A DNA stretch of 64,000 nt, taken from positions 34,677,867 through 34,741,866 of the forward strand of contig JAOWCC010001634.1 in assembly GCA_030867875.1 (NCBI GenBank), given 5' to 3'. Below the pieces are notes generated by a model. That model worked only from the letters and a program-made list of their open reading frames with translations, searched no databases and was not told the DNA's origin. The DNA is from Actinernus sp. WN-2022. Lineage: Eukaryota; Cnidaria; Anthozoa; Actiniaria; Actinernidae. This document shows, piece after piece, positions 25,401-33,204 of the stretch. How positions within the stretch are numbered: the first letter of the stretch is position 1; each line of letters begins with the position of its first letter. The translations under genes and the position numbers were made by a program.

Positions 25401-26757
25401 TCTTTTGATAATTTCTTTATACACGTCACTAATGTTCACCATCATAATACTCGTTTGGCTTCCAAAGCAGCATACTATGCACCTAAAATAAGAACAAATT
25501 ATGGGAAATTTAGAATAAGATATACAGATTTGGAACCAAATTAAAGGTGATTTAAAGCAACTATCAACACATAAATGTTTCAGCAAAAATCTAAAGCAGG
25601 AGTTTCTATCAAAATACTAATTAATTTTTTCCTTTTTTTTATGGAACTTGATCAATTATACTAAGAGTCTTTCCCTTTTTGTTATTTATGTGTGTGTGTA
25701 TATGTGTTGTGTGTGTGTATCTAGCTTAACCACCGTAACTATTTAATTTTCTTTTTTTAAAGGTAGCCCTGACTAGATTGATATTTTATCATTTCGGGCT
25801 ACCTGACACTTGTATTGCACTTATGTAATTATTGTAATGTTGCAATTTGGTGTGAATAAAGTTTGTTGTTGTATCGCTTATTTTCACCGTTAGTTTCAAG
25901 GAAAAATAAGATTTGGTTTAAAAATAAATAAAAATAAACTAGTTAAAATTAATTAGGGCGTGTTGACCCAGTTGACCCAGTGCTAGGAGCATTGTTGTCG
26001 ATATGCAAATCAGTCTCGATGGATTACAGTACAATGAAGATAGCCCTAGGGTCAACTTCCCTTCATTAAATACGCTCGTACTACTGTGTGAGTGTATGTT
26101 AGCGGTTACGACTCATCTGCCTGTTGAAAGTACGGAAATACGTCGAGCATGCGTTAGTCCTAATTGATATTGTAACCCTCTTCGAACTAGGTATGTTCCT
26201 TTTTTAAACGTACGATGTTTCATTTCAGCAAGAAGATCGGTGCCTTAGGATCCCAAGAGGCGACTCCGCCAAGTGCGCAGTTCTTGAAACTCCAGAGAGG
26301 CATCCGAGCGTTTTCTGCTGGTTATCTACAAGAGAACATGTTCACTTTGCCTAATCTGCCACCACATGCCCAGGTCCAAAAGCTTCAGGAACAGAGAGCC
26401 ACAAGTCTTGCAAGGAAAGCTGCAGAAGAAAAGTTCGAACGGGATCGCGCAATGCAGCAACGACTCGCCGCTTCGAAAATGCAACACCAGCGTCAAAGTA
26501 GCGGAGACTTCGGACGTGCATCCCCGCTAAACCAAAGGACTAGTCAGCGGCATGTGTCTGACCATCAAACCGACAATGGGTGGGGTCCAGTCTCATCAGT
26601 GAATCAAGCGGGCTCGTCCCCAGACCCCATGCTTGAACAAATCGAAATTATAAAGAATTATATCAAGCAGGCGAAACAAGAGAGACGAATGGACGAAGTA
26701 CAGACTCTTGAAAAGAACTTAATGGAATTACAGGAAGAGTATTTTAGAACACAATAA
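1193..26757 (+). CDS. RBSN: Rabenosyn-5 (FYVE-finger Rab5/Rab4 effector), spliced gene
   Basis: Nine exons join in phase to 1470 nt: 1193-1475, 7774-7874, 10277-10334, 10971-11132, 12663-12783, 14082-14139, 20214-20284, 21512-21598, 26229-26757; 489 residues, all introns GT/AG. Residues 12-33 form a C2H2 finger (C12, C15, H28, H33). A FYVE domain spans about 152-240: WIAD at 156-159, RRRHHCR at 176-182, eight zinc cysteines C165, C168, C181, C184, C189, C192, C233, C236. A coiled region follows, and the last 42 residues match the Rab-binding helical hairpin. In the family the protein binds PI3P on early endosomes and links Rab5/Rab4 to SNARE-mediated fusion and recycling. Human RBSN is about 784 residues; this copy stops after the first Rab-binding hairpin and lacks the NPF-rich tail and second hairpin. 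Identification is by remembered family similarity; exon joins are inferred from splice signals and phase. Confidence 0.93.
1952..2010. repeat. Small hairpin
   Basis: GCAGAGGTTCTTTTCTC and its complement flank a short loop of about 20 bases in RBSN intron 1. No other feature is seen between 1480 and 2150 apart from short AT-rich runs. Confidence 0.7.
2215..2334 (+). other. 39-codon coding-like ORF in a repeat
   Basis: The ORF ([20 protein letters not shown] and on) has protein-like composition, follows a CAAGATGGC motif, and lies in a repeat whose 2280-2395 part recurs at 48590-48740. It may be the first exon of a transposon gene. No family is recognised. Confidence 0.3.
2827..2994. repeat. 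Foldback MITE
   Basis: TCATAGACCCATTCGAAAAA and its complement end the unit; arms run on through TGGCGTCCAATTTAA. An extra partial end lies at 2785-2800. The ORF across it is a by-product. Confidence 0.85.
3040..3135. repeat. Degenerate GCGAGCCAT minisatellite
   Basis: The words GTGAGCCATGCGAG, GCGAGCCATGCGAGCC and CATGCGAGCCATGAG recur with a 9-12 base rhythm. The same word in opposite orientation clusters at 5025-5085, so the two may be ends of one 2 kb unit. Between them (3140-5020) I see AT-rich sequence, T-rich runs and no supported gene. Confidence 0.55.
5025..5085. repeat. Inverted ATGGCTCGC minisatellite
   Basis: TCGCATGGCTCGCATCGCTG and TGCATGCCTCGCATGACTC are the reverse-strand equivalent of the 3040-3135 cluster. 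From 5100 to 6330 nothing else stands out. Confidence 0.5.
6334..6807. mobile_element. Nonautonomous hAT-like MITE
   Basis: Ends read CAGGGCTCGAAATT and AATTTCGAGCCCTG, typical hAT termini. Subterminal copies of TACGCCTAA and GGCGTAAAATTACGCCT occur inside both ends, and an inner inverted pair has TGTCAAAGTTT at 6618. The 8-bp flanks (TAATATTA, TATTATAT) are AT-rich and do not match exactly. No transposase. Confidence 0.8.
7774..7874 (+). CDS. RBSN: RBSN exon 2
   Basis: Acceptor CACAG before 7774, donor AAG|GTACTA. Encodes [17 protein letters not shown] then [14 protein letters not shown], which aligns closely with the segment before the FYVE finger in vertebrate RBSN. Phase closes the split glycine codon from exon 1. 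Confidence 0.93.
8580..8890. repeat. Dispersed repeat with GGGGGAACTCCCATATGA edge
   Basis: A CCCGGGGGAACTCCCATATG edge and two AAAAGATACCA words in the same unit suggest an old MITE. From 6810 to 8580, apart from RBSN exon 2, I see only AT-rich intron. Confidence 0.4.
9090..9420 (-). repeat. Diverged repeat, inverted partner at 13490-13790
   Basis: Words such as CCAGCATGCAAT (reverse), GAGCCGATTTTCAG (reverse) and AAACAAATG recur in the same order in the opposite orientation at 13490-13790. Open frames in both copies are not conserved, so no gene is called. Confidence 0.6.
10277..10334 (+). CDS. RBSN: RBSN exon 3 (58-nt micro-exon)
   Basis: TTGTAG acceptor and T|GTAAAA donor bound a 58-nt exon that starts in phase 0 and leaves one base; that base plus CA from exon 4 makes a serine codon. 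It encodes a linker [10 protein letters not shown] before KERSLVPW. Too short to appear as an open frame; found by phase matching. Confidence 0.8.
10971..11132 (+). CDS. RBSN: RBSN exon 4 (FYVE finger core)
   Basis: Acceptor TTTACAG, donor TCTG|GTGAGA. Carries the WxxD motif, two CxxC pairs, RRRHHCR (the PI3P-binding signature) and C189/C192. Confidence 0.95.
11260..11403. mobile_element. Short hAT-like MITE
   Basis: Starts CAGGGTTCACACAGTCATGG and ends AACCCTG, with AGTCATGGAA repeated four or five times inside. Flanking octamers ATTTAGTA and TAGTAGTA share five of eight bases, a plausible decayed 8-bp duplication. Confidence 0.75.
11893..12382. mobile_element. Mariner/pogo-type MITE with TA target
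   Basis: CAGTCAAACCTGTA and TACAGGTTCGACTG are the ends, bordered by TA on both sides. Inside, CTTAATACAGGT-like words repeat about six times. No transposase ORF. Confidence 0.85.
12663..12783 (+). CDS. RBSN: RBSN exon 5 (end of FYVE)
   Basis: Acceptor CTTGCAG, donor TTCCG|GTAAAA. Encodes a basic, serine/aspartate-rich loop and the last zinc pair CQIC (C233, C236), completing the eight-cysteine FYVE set. Confidence 0.92.
12947..13928. mobile_element. DNA transposon with TTAA borders
   Basis: CTCTTTGTCGTCCG at the left and GGACGACAAAGAG at the right are inverted and both abut TTAA (12943-12946, 13929-13932), a piggyBac-type target. It contains the 13490-13790 repeat. Open frames of 60-90 codons inside have no recognisable transposase motif. 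Confidence 0.7.
13937..14028. repeat. Small palindromic MITE
   Basis: TTTGCATAATATGGGTTCCT and AGGAACCCAGAATTATGCA are inverted. A related arm lies at 12858-12895, on the other side of the TTAA element. Confidence 0.7.
14082..14139 (+). CDS. RBSN: RBSN exon 6 (58 nt)
   Basis: Acceptor CTTTAAAG, donor GAC|GTAAGT. Encodes [19 protein letters not shown], matching the family segment just after the FYVE finger. Ends in phase 0. Confidence 0.9.
14929..15010. repeat. Short GC-rich hairpin
   Basis: GCTCGGTTTCAGCCGTTGGGG (first 20 bases) pairs with CCCCCACGGCTGGAAACCGA around a ~35 base loop. Confidence 0.7.
15614..16599. mobile_element. DNA element with TTAAAGGAACAGTG ends
   Basis: TTAAAGGAACAGTGCCA and TGGCACTGTTCCTTTAA end the unit. 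It holds a 41-codon ORF at 15891-16016 ([20 protein letters not shown] and on) of protein-like composition, ending at a stop overlapping a GTAAG; possibly a first exon carried by the element. Another end of this family occurs at 28585. Confidence 0.7.
17725..18034. repeat. MITE, copy also at 49145-49425
   Basis: Ends AATAGGCCCTTTGCAGCTAA and TTAGCTGCTAAGGGCCTATT are inverted. The core GGTGGAAAATAGCATTTACA recurs at 49145-49425 in the same orientation. Confidence 0.8.
18423..18659. repeat. Hairpin with telomere-like TTAGGG words
   Basis: AACTTGTCGTTTATCTGG pairs with CCAGATAAACGACGAGTT; the arms hold GGTTAGGGGTAGTTTTAGGG against ACCCTAACCATTTCC. A related ACCCTAACC stretch lies at 19020-19110. 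The spacing is not a true telomeric array. Confidence 0.75.
18690..18912 (+). mobile_element. LINE 3' end with (GATT)n tail
   Basis: AATAAAGTTTGATTGATTGA marks the 3' tail of a severely 5'-truncated LINE. The (GATT)n tail matches the tail of the LINE at 43980-47620 (opposite strand). Confidence 0.55.
19505..19612 (+). other. 35-codon coding-like ORF
   Basis: ATG at 19505 opens [20 protein letters not shown] and runs through [12 protein letters not shown] to TGA. It reads like the start of a real protein and is followed by a hairpin (GTGTAATACGGC at 19618 and its complement at 19658). It could be a fragment carried by a repeat; no family recognised. Confidence 0.25.
20214..20284 (+). CDS. RBSN: RBSN exon 7
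   Basis: Acceptor ATGTGTAG, donor ATAAA|GTAAGT. Encodes [20 protein letters not shown], aligning with the helix after LYEKL in vertebrate RBSN. A split codon (AA+C) joins to exon 8 to give ADSINLGD. Confidence 0.9.
20431..20760. repeat. MITE with CTTAAGTCGC subrepeats
   Basis: Ends carry TTAACGTC and GACGTTAA, with GTCCTAAAGTCGC against GCGACTTTAGGAC inside. TTAAGTCGC-like words repeat about ten times in between. Confidence 0.7.
20770..21430 (+). mobile_element. 5'-truncated APE-type LINE (RT C-terminus)
   Basis: Residues [50 protein letters not shown] are the usual C-terminal block of CR1/L2-like reverse transcriptases. The reading frame is open to 21260. The 3' end reads GCGCTATATAAATATATTAT and ends in (ATT)n. 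RT catalytic core is absent, so it is a dead copy inside RBSN intron 7. Confidence 0.85.
21512..21598 (+). CDS. RBSN: RBSN exon 8
   Basis: Acceptor TTGCAG, donor ATTAG|GTTCGT. Encodes [20 protein letters not shown] then RYEAVDII; the AG left over joins C of exon 9 to make the serine of the conserved SKKI. Confidence 0.9.
21779..21887. repeat. Hairpin MITE
   Basis: GTTAATGAATGTCCACTCGT and its complement enclose a ~35 base loop. Confidence 0.8.
22236..22310 (-). repeat. tRNA-like (SINE head or tRNA pseudogene)
   Basis: On the minus strand a possible A box (TAGTGTAGTGGATAGG) is followed by GGTTCGAGTTC, a good B box. The acceptor stem does not pair well, so this is more likely a tRNA-derived SINE head than a working tRNA. 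Confidence 0.5.
22645..22812. repeat. Foldback MITE, ~70 bp arms
   Basis: ATTCGCTCTTTTCA and TGAAAAGAGTGAAT are the ends; GCCATCTTGGATTCAAAGCG pairs with its complement inside. The GCCATCTTGGATT core is shared with the repeat at 49460 and 55240. Confidence 0.85.
23253..25110. repeat. GC-rich island with long inverted repeats
   Basis: Arms 23253-23703 and 24670-25110 are near-identical inverted copies (differences mainly a 17-base G run at 23316 and a few substitutions); spacer 23704-24669. Each arm contains two or three copies of a CATACCAGCCGGAGGGGTCA block and a GGGGGGTTTCCAGATCG block, then AT-poor sequence leading into an ATG. The island is far richer in G and C than the intron around it. 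Both arms contain the same ORF start, but only the right one runs into a long frame. Looks like inserted foreign or virus/transposon-like DNA; family not recognised. Confidence 0.85.
23821..24807 (-). pseudogene. Unrecognised ~329-codon ORF with one in-frame TGA
   Basis: From ATG at 24807 the frame runs to a TGA at 24400-24402, then continues open in the same frame to 23821. N-terminal residues [18 protein letters not shown] begin inside the inverted arm, so the first ~45 codons are duplicated at 23566-23703 on the plus strand. The C-terminal half has [27 protein letters not shown] and TRIEVSLYA. Codon third positions are mostly G or C, unlike RBSN. K-x-Y-N-K plus TRxEV is loosely reminiscent of phage-type replication initiators, but this is weak and I do not assign a function. 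The end may be truncated by the rearrangement that made the inverted repeat. Confidence 0.55.
25190..25872 (+). mobile_element. 5'-truncated LINE fragment
   Basis: Open frame 25197-25544 has [25 protein letters not shown] and HHHNTR, the C-terminal block of LINE reverse transcriptases. A frameshift near 25520 moves the end ([21 protein letters not shown]) to another frame. The 3' end is AATAAAGTTTGTTGTTG. Sits in RBSN intron 8 directly after the GC-rich island. Confidence 0.8.
26229..26757 (+). CDS. RBSN: RBSN exon 9 (coiled coil, Rab-binding hairpin, stop)
   Basis: Acceptor TTTCAG at 26223-26228. Encodes [20 protein letters not shown], a charged coiled region, a Ser/Gln-rich linker, and the final hairpin ([20 protein letters not shown] followed by [18 protein letters not shown]). 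TAA at 26755-26757. The following 26822-27139 stretch stays open but is out of phase with any visible splice; it is probably 3' UTR. Confidence 0.93.
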
Positions 26758-27149
26758 CAAAGATAGCCTTTAGTTAAGTTAGGGACCGTCGACATATTCT
26801 TCAGTAGAGCACCGTTTAATTGTGGCTCCTGACGATGAAGCTGTCAACATAACTGCCATAAATGAGTTACAGAACCAATCTAACATGCAGATGTTTCCAG
26901 GTAGCCCAGGTATGAGAAAACCTAAGGATCACGCACAGCAATCGATTGATCCATGTCCTAAAGCTTCTTATCGACTAAATTCAAAGTGGAATAATATGTG
27001 GATGTTCAAGGGTGATTGGACGTTAAGCGGTGCACTAAGAATATGTCAAGTTACTTTATATGAACCCAGATGGGCTGTGCTGAAGAAGAAAAACAGCATC
27101 GTATTTGAGAGATGGAATAGTCCAATTCATAGGTCTTGACCACCATTTT

Positions 27150-27326
27150 GAAAGGTAACCAAGCCTTCGGTGACATCGAGGCTGGAGTTGAGACTGCTTA
27201 GTTAGAGGCTTGTATCTAGTTAGCATGATAATCAAAATCTATCCATATTCATAGAAAGAGTGTTTGTATTAATGCAGCTAGAGTCAACTCCAGCCTTCAT
27301 ACGAGGCTAAGGTTTGGTTACCTTTC
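27150..27326. repeat. Foldback MITE in RBSN 3' region
   Basis: GAAAGGTAACCAAGCC and TTTGGTTACCTTTC are inverted, with GGCTGGAGTTGA / TCAACTCCAGCC inside. Confidence 0.8.
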
Positions 27327-27598
27327 AAGAACTACGAATTGAACTATTAAAGGCATTGGTACTTTTGTATTAATAATCTTATCTTATAAACAAATATCCA
27401 GTTAAACTTACAGTGGTCAAACTTATAGTCAAAATTATATAAACAATTAATGCCGGATTTCTTGTTATAGTTTGGGAATTCTCGAATGAATGGCAGTAAC
27501 TAACTTGACTTCAATATACCCTTTCCTTCTAACTTTGATCTTGGGTTGGACTTGTAAGCACTGGAGCTGGACAGGAGAGATACAACAGCGATGTATAT

Positions 27599-27758
27599 AA
27601 CAAATAGATTCCATTCTGCCGTGTGTCTGTCCTCTTATAGATGTACAGATGACGTCACAACGTGAAGAGAACAACGAAGTGCTTGATGTTCTCTACGTTT
27701 TGGCGTCATATGTGCATCTATAAGAGACAGACGCACGGCAGAATGGAATCTATTTGTT
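27599..27758. repeat. Foldback MITE
   Basis: AACAAATAGATTCCATTCTG and its complement, ~45 bp arms reaching ATAAGAG(GA)CAGAC. TATA-rich flanks on both sides suggest a TA-type target. Confidence 0.85.
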
Positions 27759-27911
27759 TTATACAATAATCGTAAACTAAAAACTATGAAAATATCCAAT
27801 CAAAACGAGTTGAGAAATTGGTTACGTGTGATCATGACGCCAACCATATGTGTCCTCTAATAACACACAGCTCTTGACCAATCAGAGCGTGCGTTTCGGA
27901 CTGATTATTAT

Positions 27912-28410
27912 TCGGGCCAGGCCTTTGGCCGGTACGAGTCGGAAATCGCAAGTTTTGTTTTCTATTTTCCATGTTGCGAGTTGGAGCAACTCGTGTGAGG
28001 GTCAACCAATCAGATTCGATATCGCTCGGGATACTGCGGGTCACTTAATTTAACAAGATGGCGGAGACCCGGGAGGGATAAAGTTCGTCATGCTCACGGA
28101 GGAAATTTCTCTCAAATTTGGAGTCCCATCTCAATTGTAAGCAACCTAATATTTTATTTAAATTCATTCGTGGGAAAGCCTTCCAACAGGCTCAGGATAT
28201 TTCAACTGGCGCCCTTGTCGGAGCCAAAGCACGGTTTTTACCCATAAATTTATTCGACACGACGAACACCACACGAGTGAACAAAACGCGAGCGAGGTTT
28301 TGCTGAAACCAAAGGTTTCTTCGATGGAAATGGCAAGATGTTGAGTTTTTCTAGGAGGACTTTGGATGGAAATTTCTCACATTTTACGAAATGATTAGGG
28401 ATAAACGCAC
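27912..28410 (+). repeat. TE end module with CAAGATGGCG motif
   Basis: Begins CGGGCCAGGCCTTTGGC, then TCGGAAATCGCAAGT, an inverted CCAAT context (CCAATCAGATT), CAAGATGGCGGAGAC at 28055 and AACCAAAGGTTTC at 28309. The same ordered words occur at 47692-48065. The layout resembles a promoter carried by a transposon. A short ORF starts at the ATG of the motif (7 codons). Confidence 0.6.
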
Positions 28411-28834
28411 GTGGCCTAACGTGATGAAGTAATTGCACATCTTCCCAATCAGTTTGGTGAAAATAAGACTTCCTTTACTGAAAGCTAACGGAATTTTCTT
28501 CCTGGCCTGGGGGTCGCGAAATCATGTGCGCCTTGTAACCCACCCGAAGGCCGAAGACAAAAAAAATCAATTTTAAGTCCACTGTTCCTTTAATGCCTAC
28601 CCTGGATGCCAGAGGGTTCTATTGCCTCTCTAAGCTAAAGTCAGCGAGAAGCGAAGAATGACTTATCCTTTGGTTTAAATTTGCGGCAAATATTGTCTAG
28701 GTTTTTAGTTGTCTTTCAATTTCAGCTTCAAAATAAACCGCCAAAGTCAAGTTCAAAATGTGTCACTTTGCGATTTTGATTTTTAATTACTATAAACATG
28801 GAACATGACGTCATTTCTTCCAGAATTCCAAGTA

Positions 28835-28930
28835 ACGCGCGCTCTGATTGGTTTGTTCATACTTTCTACTGATGCATCTGTTCTCTCCTGACAAACATGG
28901 TTTTTGACCAATCAGAGAGCGCGTTAGTAA
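28835..28930. repeat. Small hairpin with CTCTGATTGG arms
   Basis: AACGCGCGCTCTGATTGGTT pairs with AACC-AATCAGAGAGCGCGTT around a ~50 base loop. The 28410-29380 stretch otherwise shows no supported gene. Confidence 0.65.
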
Positions 28931-29379
28931 GTATCTATTATATAATATGTAACTAGTATACCTAATAGGTAGTGAATGCTGCCGCTCAGTTAAGGAAGTG
29001 TATTGGAAGAAAACCTACAGTATCTCTTTGGCACGAAAAATATATTACTGGGTGATAAAAATGCCAAGGTGTTCGATGAATATATATGTAGTTTTGGGGC
29101 TATCGTGCGACTGAAGCCTGTTTAAGCTGTGCCGTGTTTTCTCAAAAGTTGTCACGATTTATTTTCATTTTGTCCCGACATAACGATTTCCCGGTAAATT
29201 TTCTGAGCCAACCAATTCCCGTCATTTTCTTGAGATTCCCAGCACAAAAAAACTCAGTGCTGTTCTCCCCGGTGAAGTTTAAACACCGGAAATCAACTGT
29301 AATTGAGAATGTAATTGTAAATGATATACCGGCTGCTTGACTTTATCGAAGGCCAATAGAAGAGAATTATTTGCTACTT

Positions 29380-29845
29380 AAGGTGATGTTACACGAGACG
29401 ATTTTTAACGACGATTTTTCGTGCAACATTGTTGCGCGAAAAGTCAACATGGCGCGCTGGACGATTTTTAACGCAATCTTCGTTGCGGCAACATGTTGCA
29501 AGTTTTGAATTACCTTCAAAAACGTGCAACATTGTTGCCCGAAATTTGTTGGAGTTGCTTCGCGCGCGTGTAACACCCTCACCGTTGACTTTTCGCGCAA
29601 CGTCGTCCCAGAAACCTGTTCGCTACGCCCACGGAAACGAGGCTACGTCACAAACAAAGACTTCACTCGTCAGCCATGTTTCCAAACGAGGGTGTCGGAG
29701 TAGGAGCCTAGGTGCTAGCTAGATGTTGCGCTAAAAATCGTCCCGTGTAACATACCCGTTGCCGCAACAATGTTGCGCTAAAAGTTGTCTCGTGTGACAT
29801 GCATTAAAAATAGTCGCGAAAAATCGTCTCGTGCAACATCACCTT
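29380..29845. repeat. MITE with GGTGATGTTACACGAGACG ends
   Basis: AAGGTGATGTTACACGAGAC and CTCGTGCAACATCACCTT end a 466-bp unit. GCAACATTGTTGCGCG-type words repeat inside. Open frames here follow the repeats. Confidence 0.8.
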
Positions 29846-29864
29846 TATGGAGCGCCATTCGTAA

Positions 29865-30022
29865 AAAAATTCCGATATTCTTTTCGTTTCGAAAATCGTT
29901 TCGGAATGGTTTCGAACACAGTGGAAATGGTTTTCGAAAACTTTCGGAATGGTTTCGAAATGTTTTGGAAATTCGAACAAAATGTTTTGGGAATTCGAAA
30001 TCATTTCGAAACTGATAATCAT
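29865..30022. repeat. Degenerate TTTCGGAATGGTTTCGAA tandem repeat
   Basis: Words TTTCGGAATGGTTTCGAA, TTTTCGAAAACTTTCGGAAT and ATTCGAAATCATTTCGAAA recur with drifting spacing. Confidence 0.6.
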
Positions 30023-30196
30023 TATTTCAGCCCCAAACTATCAAACTATATATGCTCACACTGAGTCCGATCGCCTACACGACTCCAGTGACTCGTGCAT
30101 GAGTCGTCAAATTAGCATGCATGATCATCAAGTTACAGTTACATATTTCGCTGTTTTACTAAACTTTACGTCAAAACACAAGACTAATATAAGGAA

Positions 30197-30510
30197 CACT
30201 GGTTAGCTCAGTTGGTAGAACACGGTCTAGAGGTCGGCGGGAGGTCGGGGGGTTCGAACCCGGCCGCGTCCTTGGGCGGGGACGTTTATAAGCCGTTGGC
30301 CTTATCTCCTACTTCTAATCAGTATTTGAAGGGGACGTGAAAGAACCTGTTGTACTACGATTGTCACCTGGTACAGCAGCCTGGCCATTGCACTAACCAC
30401 GCACACAACATTGTAAACTGCGTGGCAGCCATTGGCACCGCAATAGTAGTCCAAAAATTTCACTGACTGGATATGTCAGTAATGAGACTGGTATATGGCG
30501 CTATATGAAG
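30197..30510 (+). mobile_element. tRNA-derived SINE
   Basis: A box TTAGCTCAGTTGG (30203) and B box GGTTCGAACCC (30251) are both close to consensus. A ~230-base unrelated body follows and ends ATATGGCGCTATATGAAG, which resembles the 3' end of the LINE at 20770-21430 (GCGCTATATAAAT). The tRNA-like head has no matching acceptor stem. Confidence 0.75.
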
Positions 30511-30837
30511 GAACTGTAGTAAAACTACAAACGAAGACGATCAGAATTAACCTGAAGTACCGAACATACGTACGACAAAACACTCGCGAATTTGAGTAAA
30601 TCGCTCTCCTGATGCATGCGAAGAACAAAAACCCGTCAAAGGATTGCTTAAATGTTGGAGAATACAAACAACCAAGCACATAACCTACACAGTAATTATA
30701 GTCTATCAATGACGCGCGGATCTTGCCCTTAAGTGTCGTATCAGTGGCTGCAGAAAACGGTTCTCCAGTGGGGAGGGAGGTAGTCGAAACAGCGAATTAA
30801 CGCAATGCTTCATATCCGTTGCGAGATTTTGTCCAAA

Positions 30838-30860
30838 TTATTAATTGCTGCGCAGCAATT
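30838..30860. repeat. 20-bp perfect palindrome
   Basis: TAATTGCTGCGCAGCAATTA. Nothing else is seen between 30510 and 31960 except CCAAT-type words; a long minus frame at 31560-31964 has no recognisable content. Confidence 0.6.
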
Positions 30861-31959
30861 ACTGGTTATTTCGTGGTTTTATTTGGAAAACGGGCAAATA
30901 TTCCATTAGAAAACCATATGAAATAACCATATTATTCGACGAATAACAAATTTACGGGAAGATTTATCCCGAAAACAAAGTAACTTATCGGACGATGGAC
31001 TGCGAATTTTTTCGGAAAACTGTTTCAGTTTTTAGCGCGTCTGCAGACTGATTATGTATTCAACATTCTTGAGCTCTGATTGGCTGAATGTATAGGATAA
31101 TATTGTGTAGGTCGAAAGTAATAATTACTTTGGTTTTGAGTTTAATTAGCTTTTCTGTTGGCTGTGAAAAATGTCAAACGTCGCGCAATCAATTTTCGTT
31201 TTAGCGAGAGTCACCACGAATGGCGTTTACTTGTCCTCGTGATTGGTTCAGGTAAAACAAATCATGAATTGCATGCTTCAGTTCGTCAGTGATTATCTCA
31301 TTGTAATTTTACTTGCTCCGGTGATTGGTTCTGTAATATTAACTTTGGTTTTGGTTTTACTTTCTGCTTGGTTCTTAGGGTTATGAAAGACCTCTAGATT
31401 CTAATAACCCCCTCCCCTGCCCTCCCCTCCCCGAAACAAATTGAAACAGATTTGCTGAATTAACAGCTTTTATAATAAAGCAATCGGCTGAACAATTTTT
31501 CTATCGGCTTCCGAGACCGACTGATTCAGAATGGGCCAACGAAGAGCCAAGCCGAATGCCTAAGTCCTTGAAATACTGAACTGAACTGAGTGGGACTTGT
31601 GGAAGTAAGTGTTCCTACCGATGATATAGGGTGAGAGAATCGAAGACGGCAAAATCGAGGCAAATGCATCCTGGCAGAAACGAAAATAGGGTTTCTCTCT
31701 CAAAGAGCCGCATACGTTAGGGGTCGGGAACCAAGTCGCCTTGAAGACTTGCGTAAAAAAGATCACTACTTTTTCCTCTATATTTATGCTAGTTAACGGC
31801 GTTGTGGATTGAAAATTAGTCGCATGAGAAAAGCAAGAAACTAAAGAAGAAGAAAAGAAAAGGGGGAGGGGGAGGGGGGATCGGTCGGGCGATGGTAAAC
31901 GAAACATTTTATTGGGATTGCCCAAGAGAGCATAGGTGCGTGGCGTGCGATTATAATGT

Positions 31960-32107
31960 CTCATGAAATCTATTTTTAGTAACCGGAAGCAGTTGAAGCA
32001 AAGTGGGCGCGCGCAACAACTAAAAAATTGCGCGATATTTTTTAGTTGTCGCGCGCATGCCCACTTTGCTTCAACTGCTTCCGGTTACTAAAAATAGATT
32101 TTATGAG
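31960..32107. repeat. Near-perfect palindromic MITE, ~68 bp arms
   Basis: CTCATGAAATCTATTTTTAG and its complement bound the unit; arms run through AACCGGAAGCAGTTGAAGCA and GCGCGCAACAACTAAAAAAT with one or two differences. High arm identity suggests recent insertion. Confidence 0.9.
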
Positions 32108-32351
32108 CAGACGAAATGGAAAGCCGTCCTCACTTCGAAAGAATTTTCAAATGTTTGTCGATTTGGAGGAGGGGGATTTTGGGTGGGGTGTGCCGCCCAA
32201 GTCTCGAAACCCTGACCTAGCTAAAATATATGGTTAATCCAATAATATTTTTCGCCGTGGTTTGTTCTTGAAGATCAATGGCAAAATAACAAGATGTGCG
32301 AACAGGTGATCATGATCGTTGTGGCGCACGGCAGGATTGCATATTGATTAG

Positions 32352-33165
32352 AGTGGGATCTGGGACACACAGCGGTCAAACGTCTACGCATTCGTCAAAA
32401 GTCTTGCAACAACAACATATTCCAAAACAAATTCAAAGCGAGCCGGCGGCCGTCACTGTTCACACACCCGTTTTCAAACCTTGAGAACTTTTTGGTAAAT
32501 TACGAAACAATTTTATTTGGTAAACTCACAGTTTGAAGTTTGTTCAATTTTCCGTCGACTGTAAAAATAAAAAGCTTAACTTTCATGTATTTTTCTTTCA
32601 CTGTAAGGCCATCCCTTTTTTATTTTCCGTTTCTCATCGTCCGACCGACCCATTTTTGTGGCTTTTTGTAGAAATAAAAAAAAAATTGGGGGGAGGGGTG
32701 GGGGTGAAGAAACCCTAGAGCAGCTCCTGGAAGCTCATGCTCGAGGGCAATCTCGTCCCCAGAGCCCGCGCTTTTTTTCGGCCAGCGGAGCGCGTGCTCT
32801 GGGGACGAGATTGGCTCGAGGGTAGGTTACGCAATAGTTTCGGCGGTGCATTTGTAATTCCATGTTTGTAGCGTATACGGACGACGACATCGATGGTTTC
32901 GTCGTCCATGTTGGTTTGTAACCTCGCCTGTGCAACCGCGCCTTATTAGTTCCAGTCTACCCGCTATTTTTTTATTACAATTTTTTTTTTCTCACACGAC
33001 CGACCGACCCAATTTTTGAAAACACCACCGATGAGAAACGGAAAAAAAAATAGGGATGGCCTAATATGTTTTAAGGTTAATTTGCGCGGGAAATTCGCGG
33101 GGCCGCCCACCAGACTGACCGTAAAACGCACGCGCAGACGTTTGACCGCTGTGTGGATCTGGGAA
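32352..33165. repeat. Diverged palindromic element with inner hairpin
   Basis: CACAGCGGTCAAACGTCT (32374) is inverted at 33135; GGCCATCCC with TTTTCCGTTTCTCATCG (32607) is inverted at 33040. The centre 32739-32823 is a strong hairpin (CTCGAGGGCAATCTCGTCCC). G-rich and T-rich runs fill the gaps. Confidence 0.75.
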
Positions 33166-33204
33166 TAGTATTTTTAACCGCTGACCAATAAAATTACCGT
33201 GTTT

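Noticed and set aside
26822..27139. Open frame after the RBSN stop
   Set aside because: No ATG-led family match, no splice join in phase with RBSN, and it ends in a MITE; treated as 3' UTR.
31560..31964. 134-codon minus-strand ORF
   Set aside because: Low-complexity Pro/Ser/Leu stretches, no motif, ends within a palindromic MITE.
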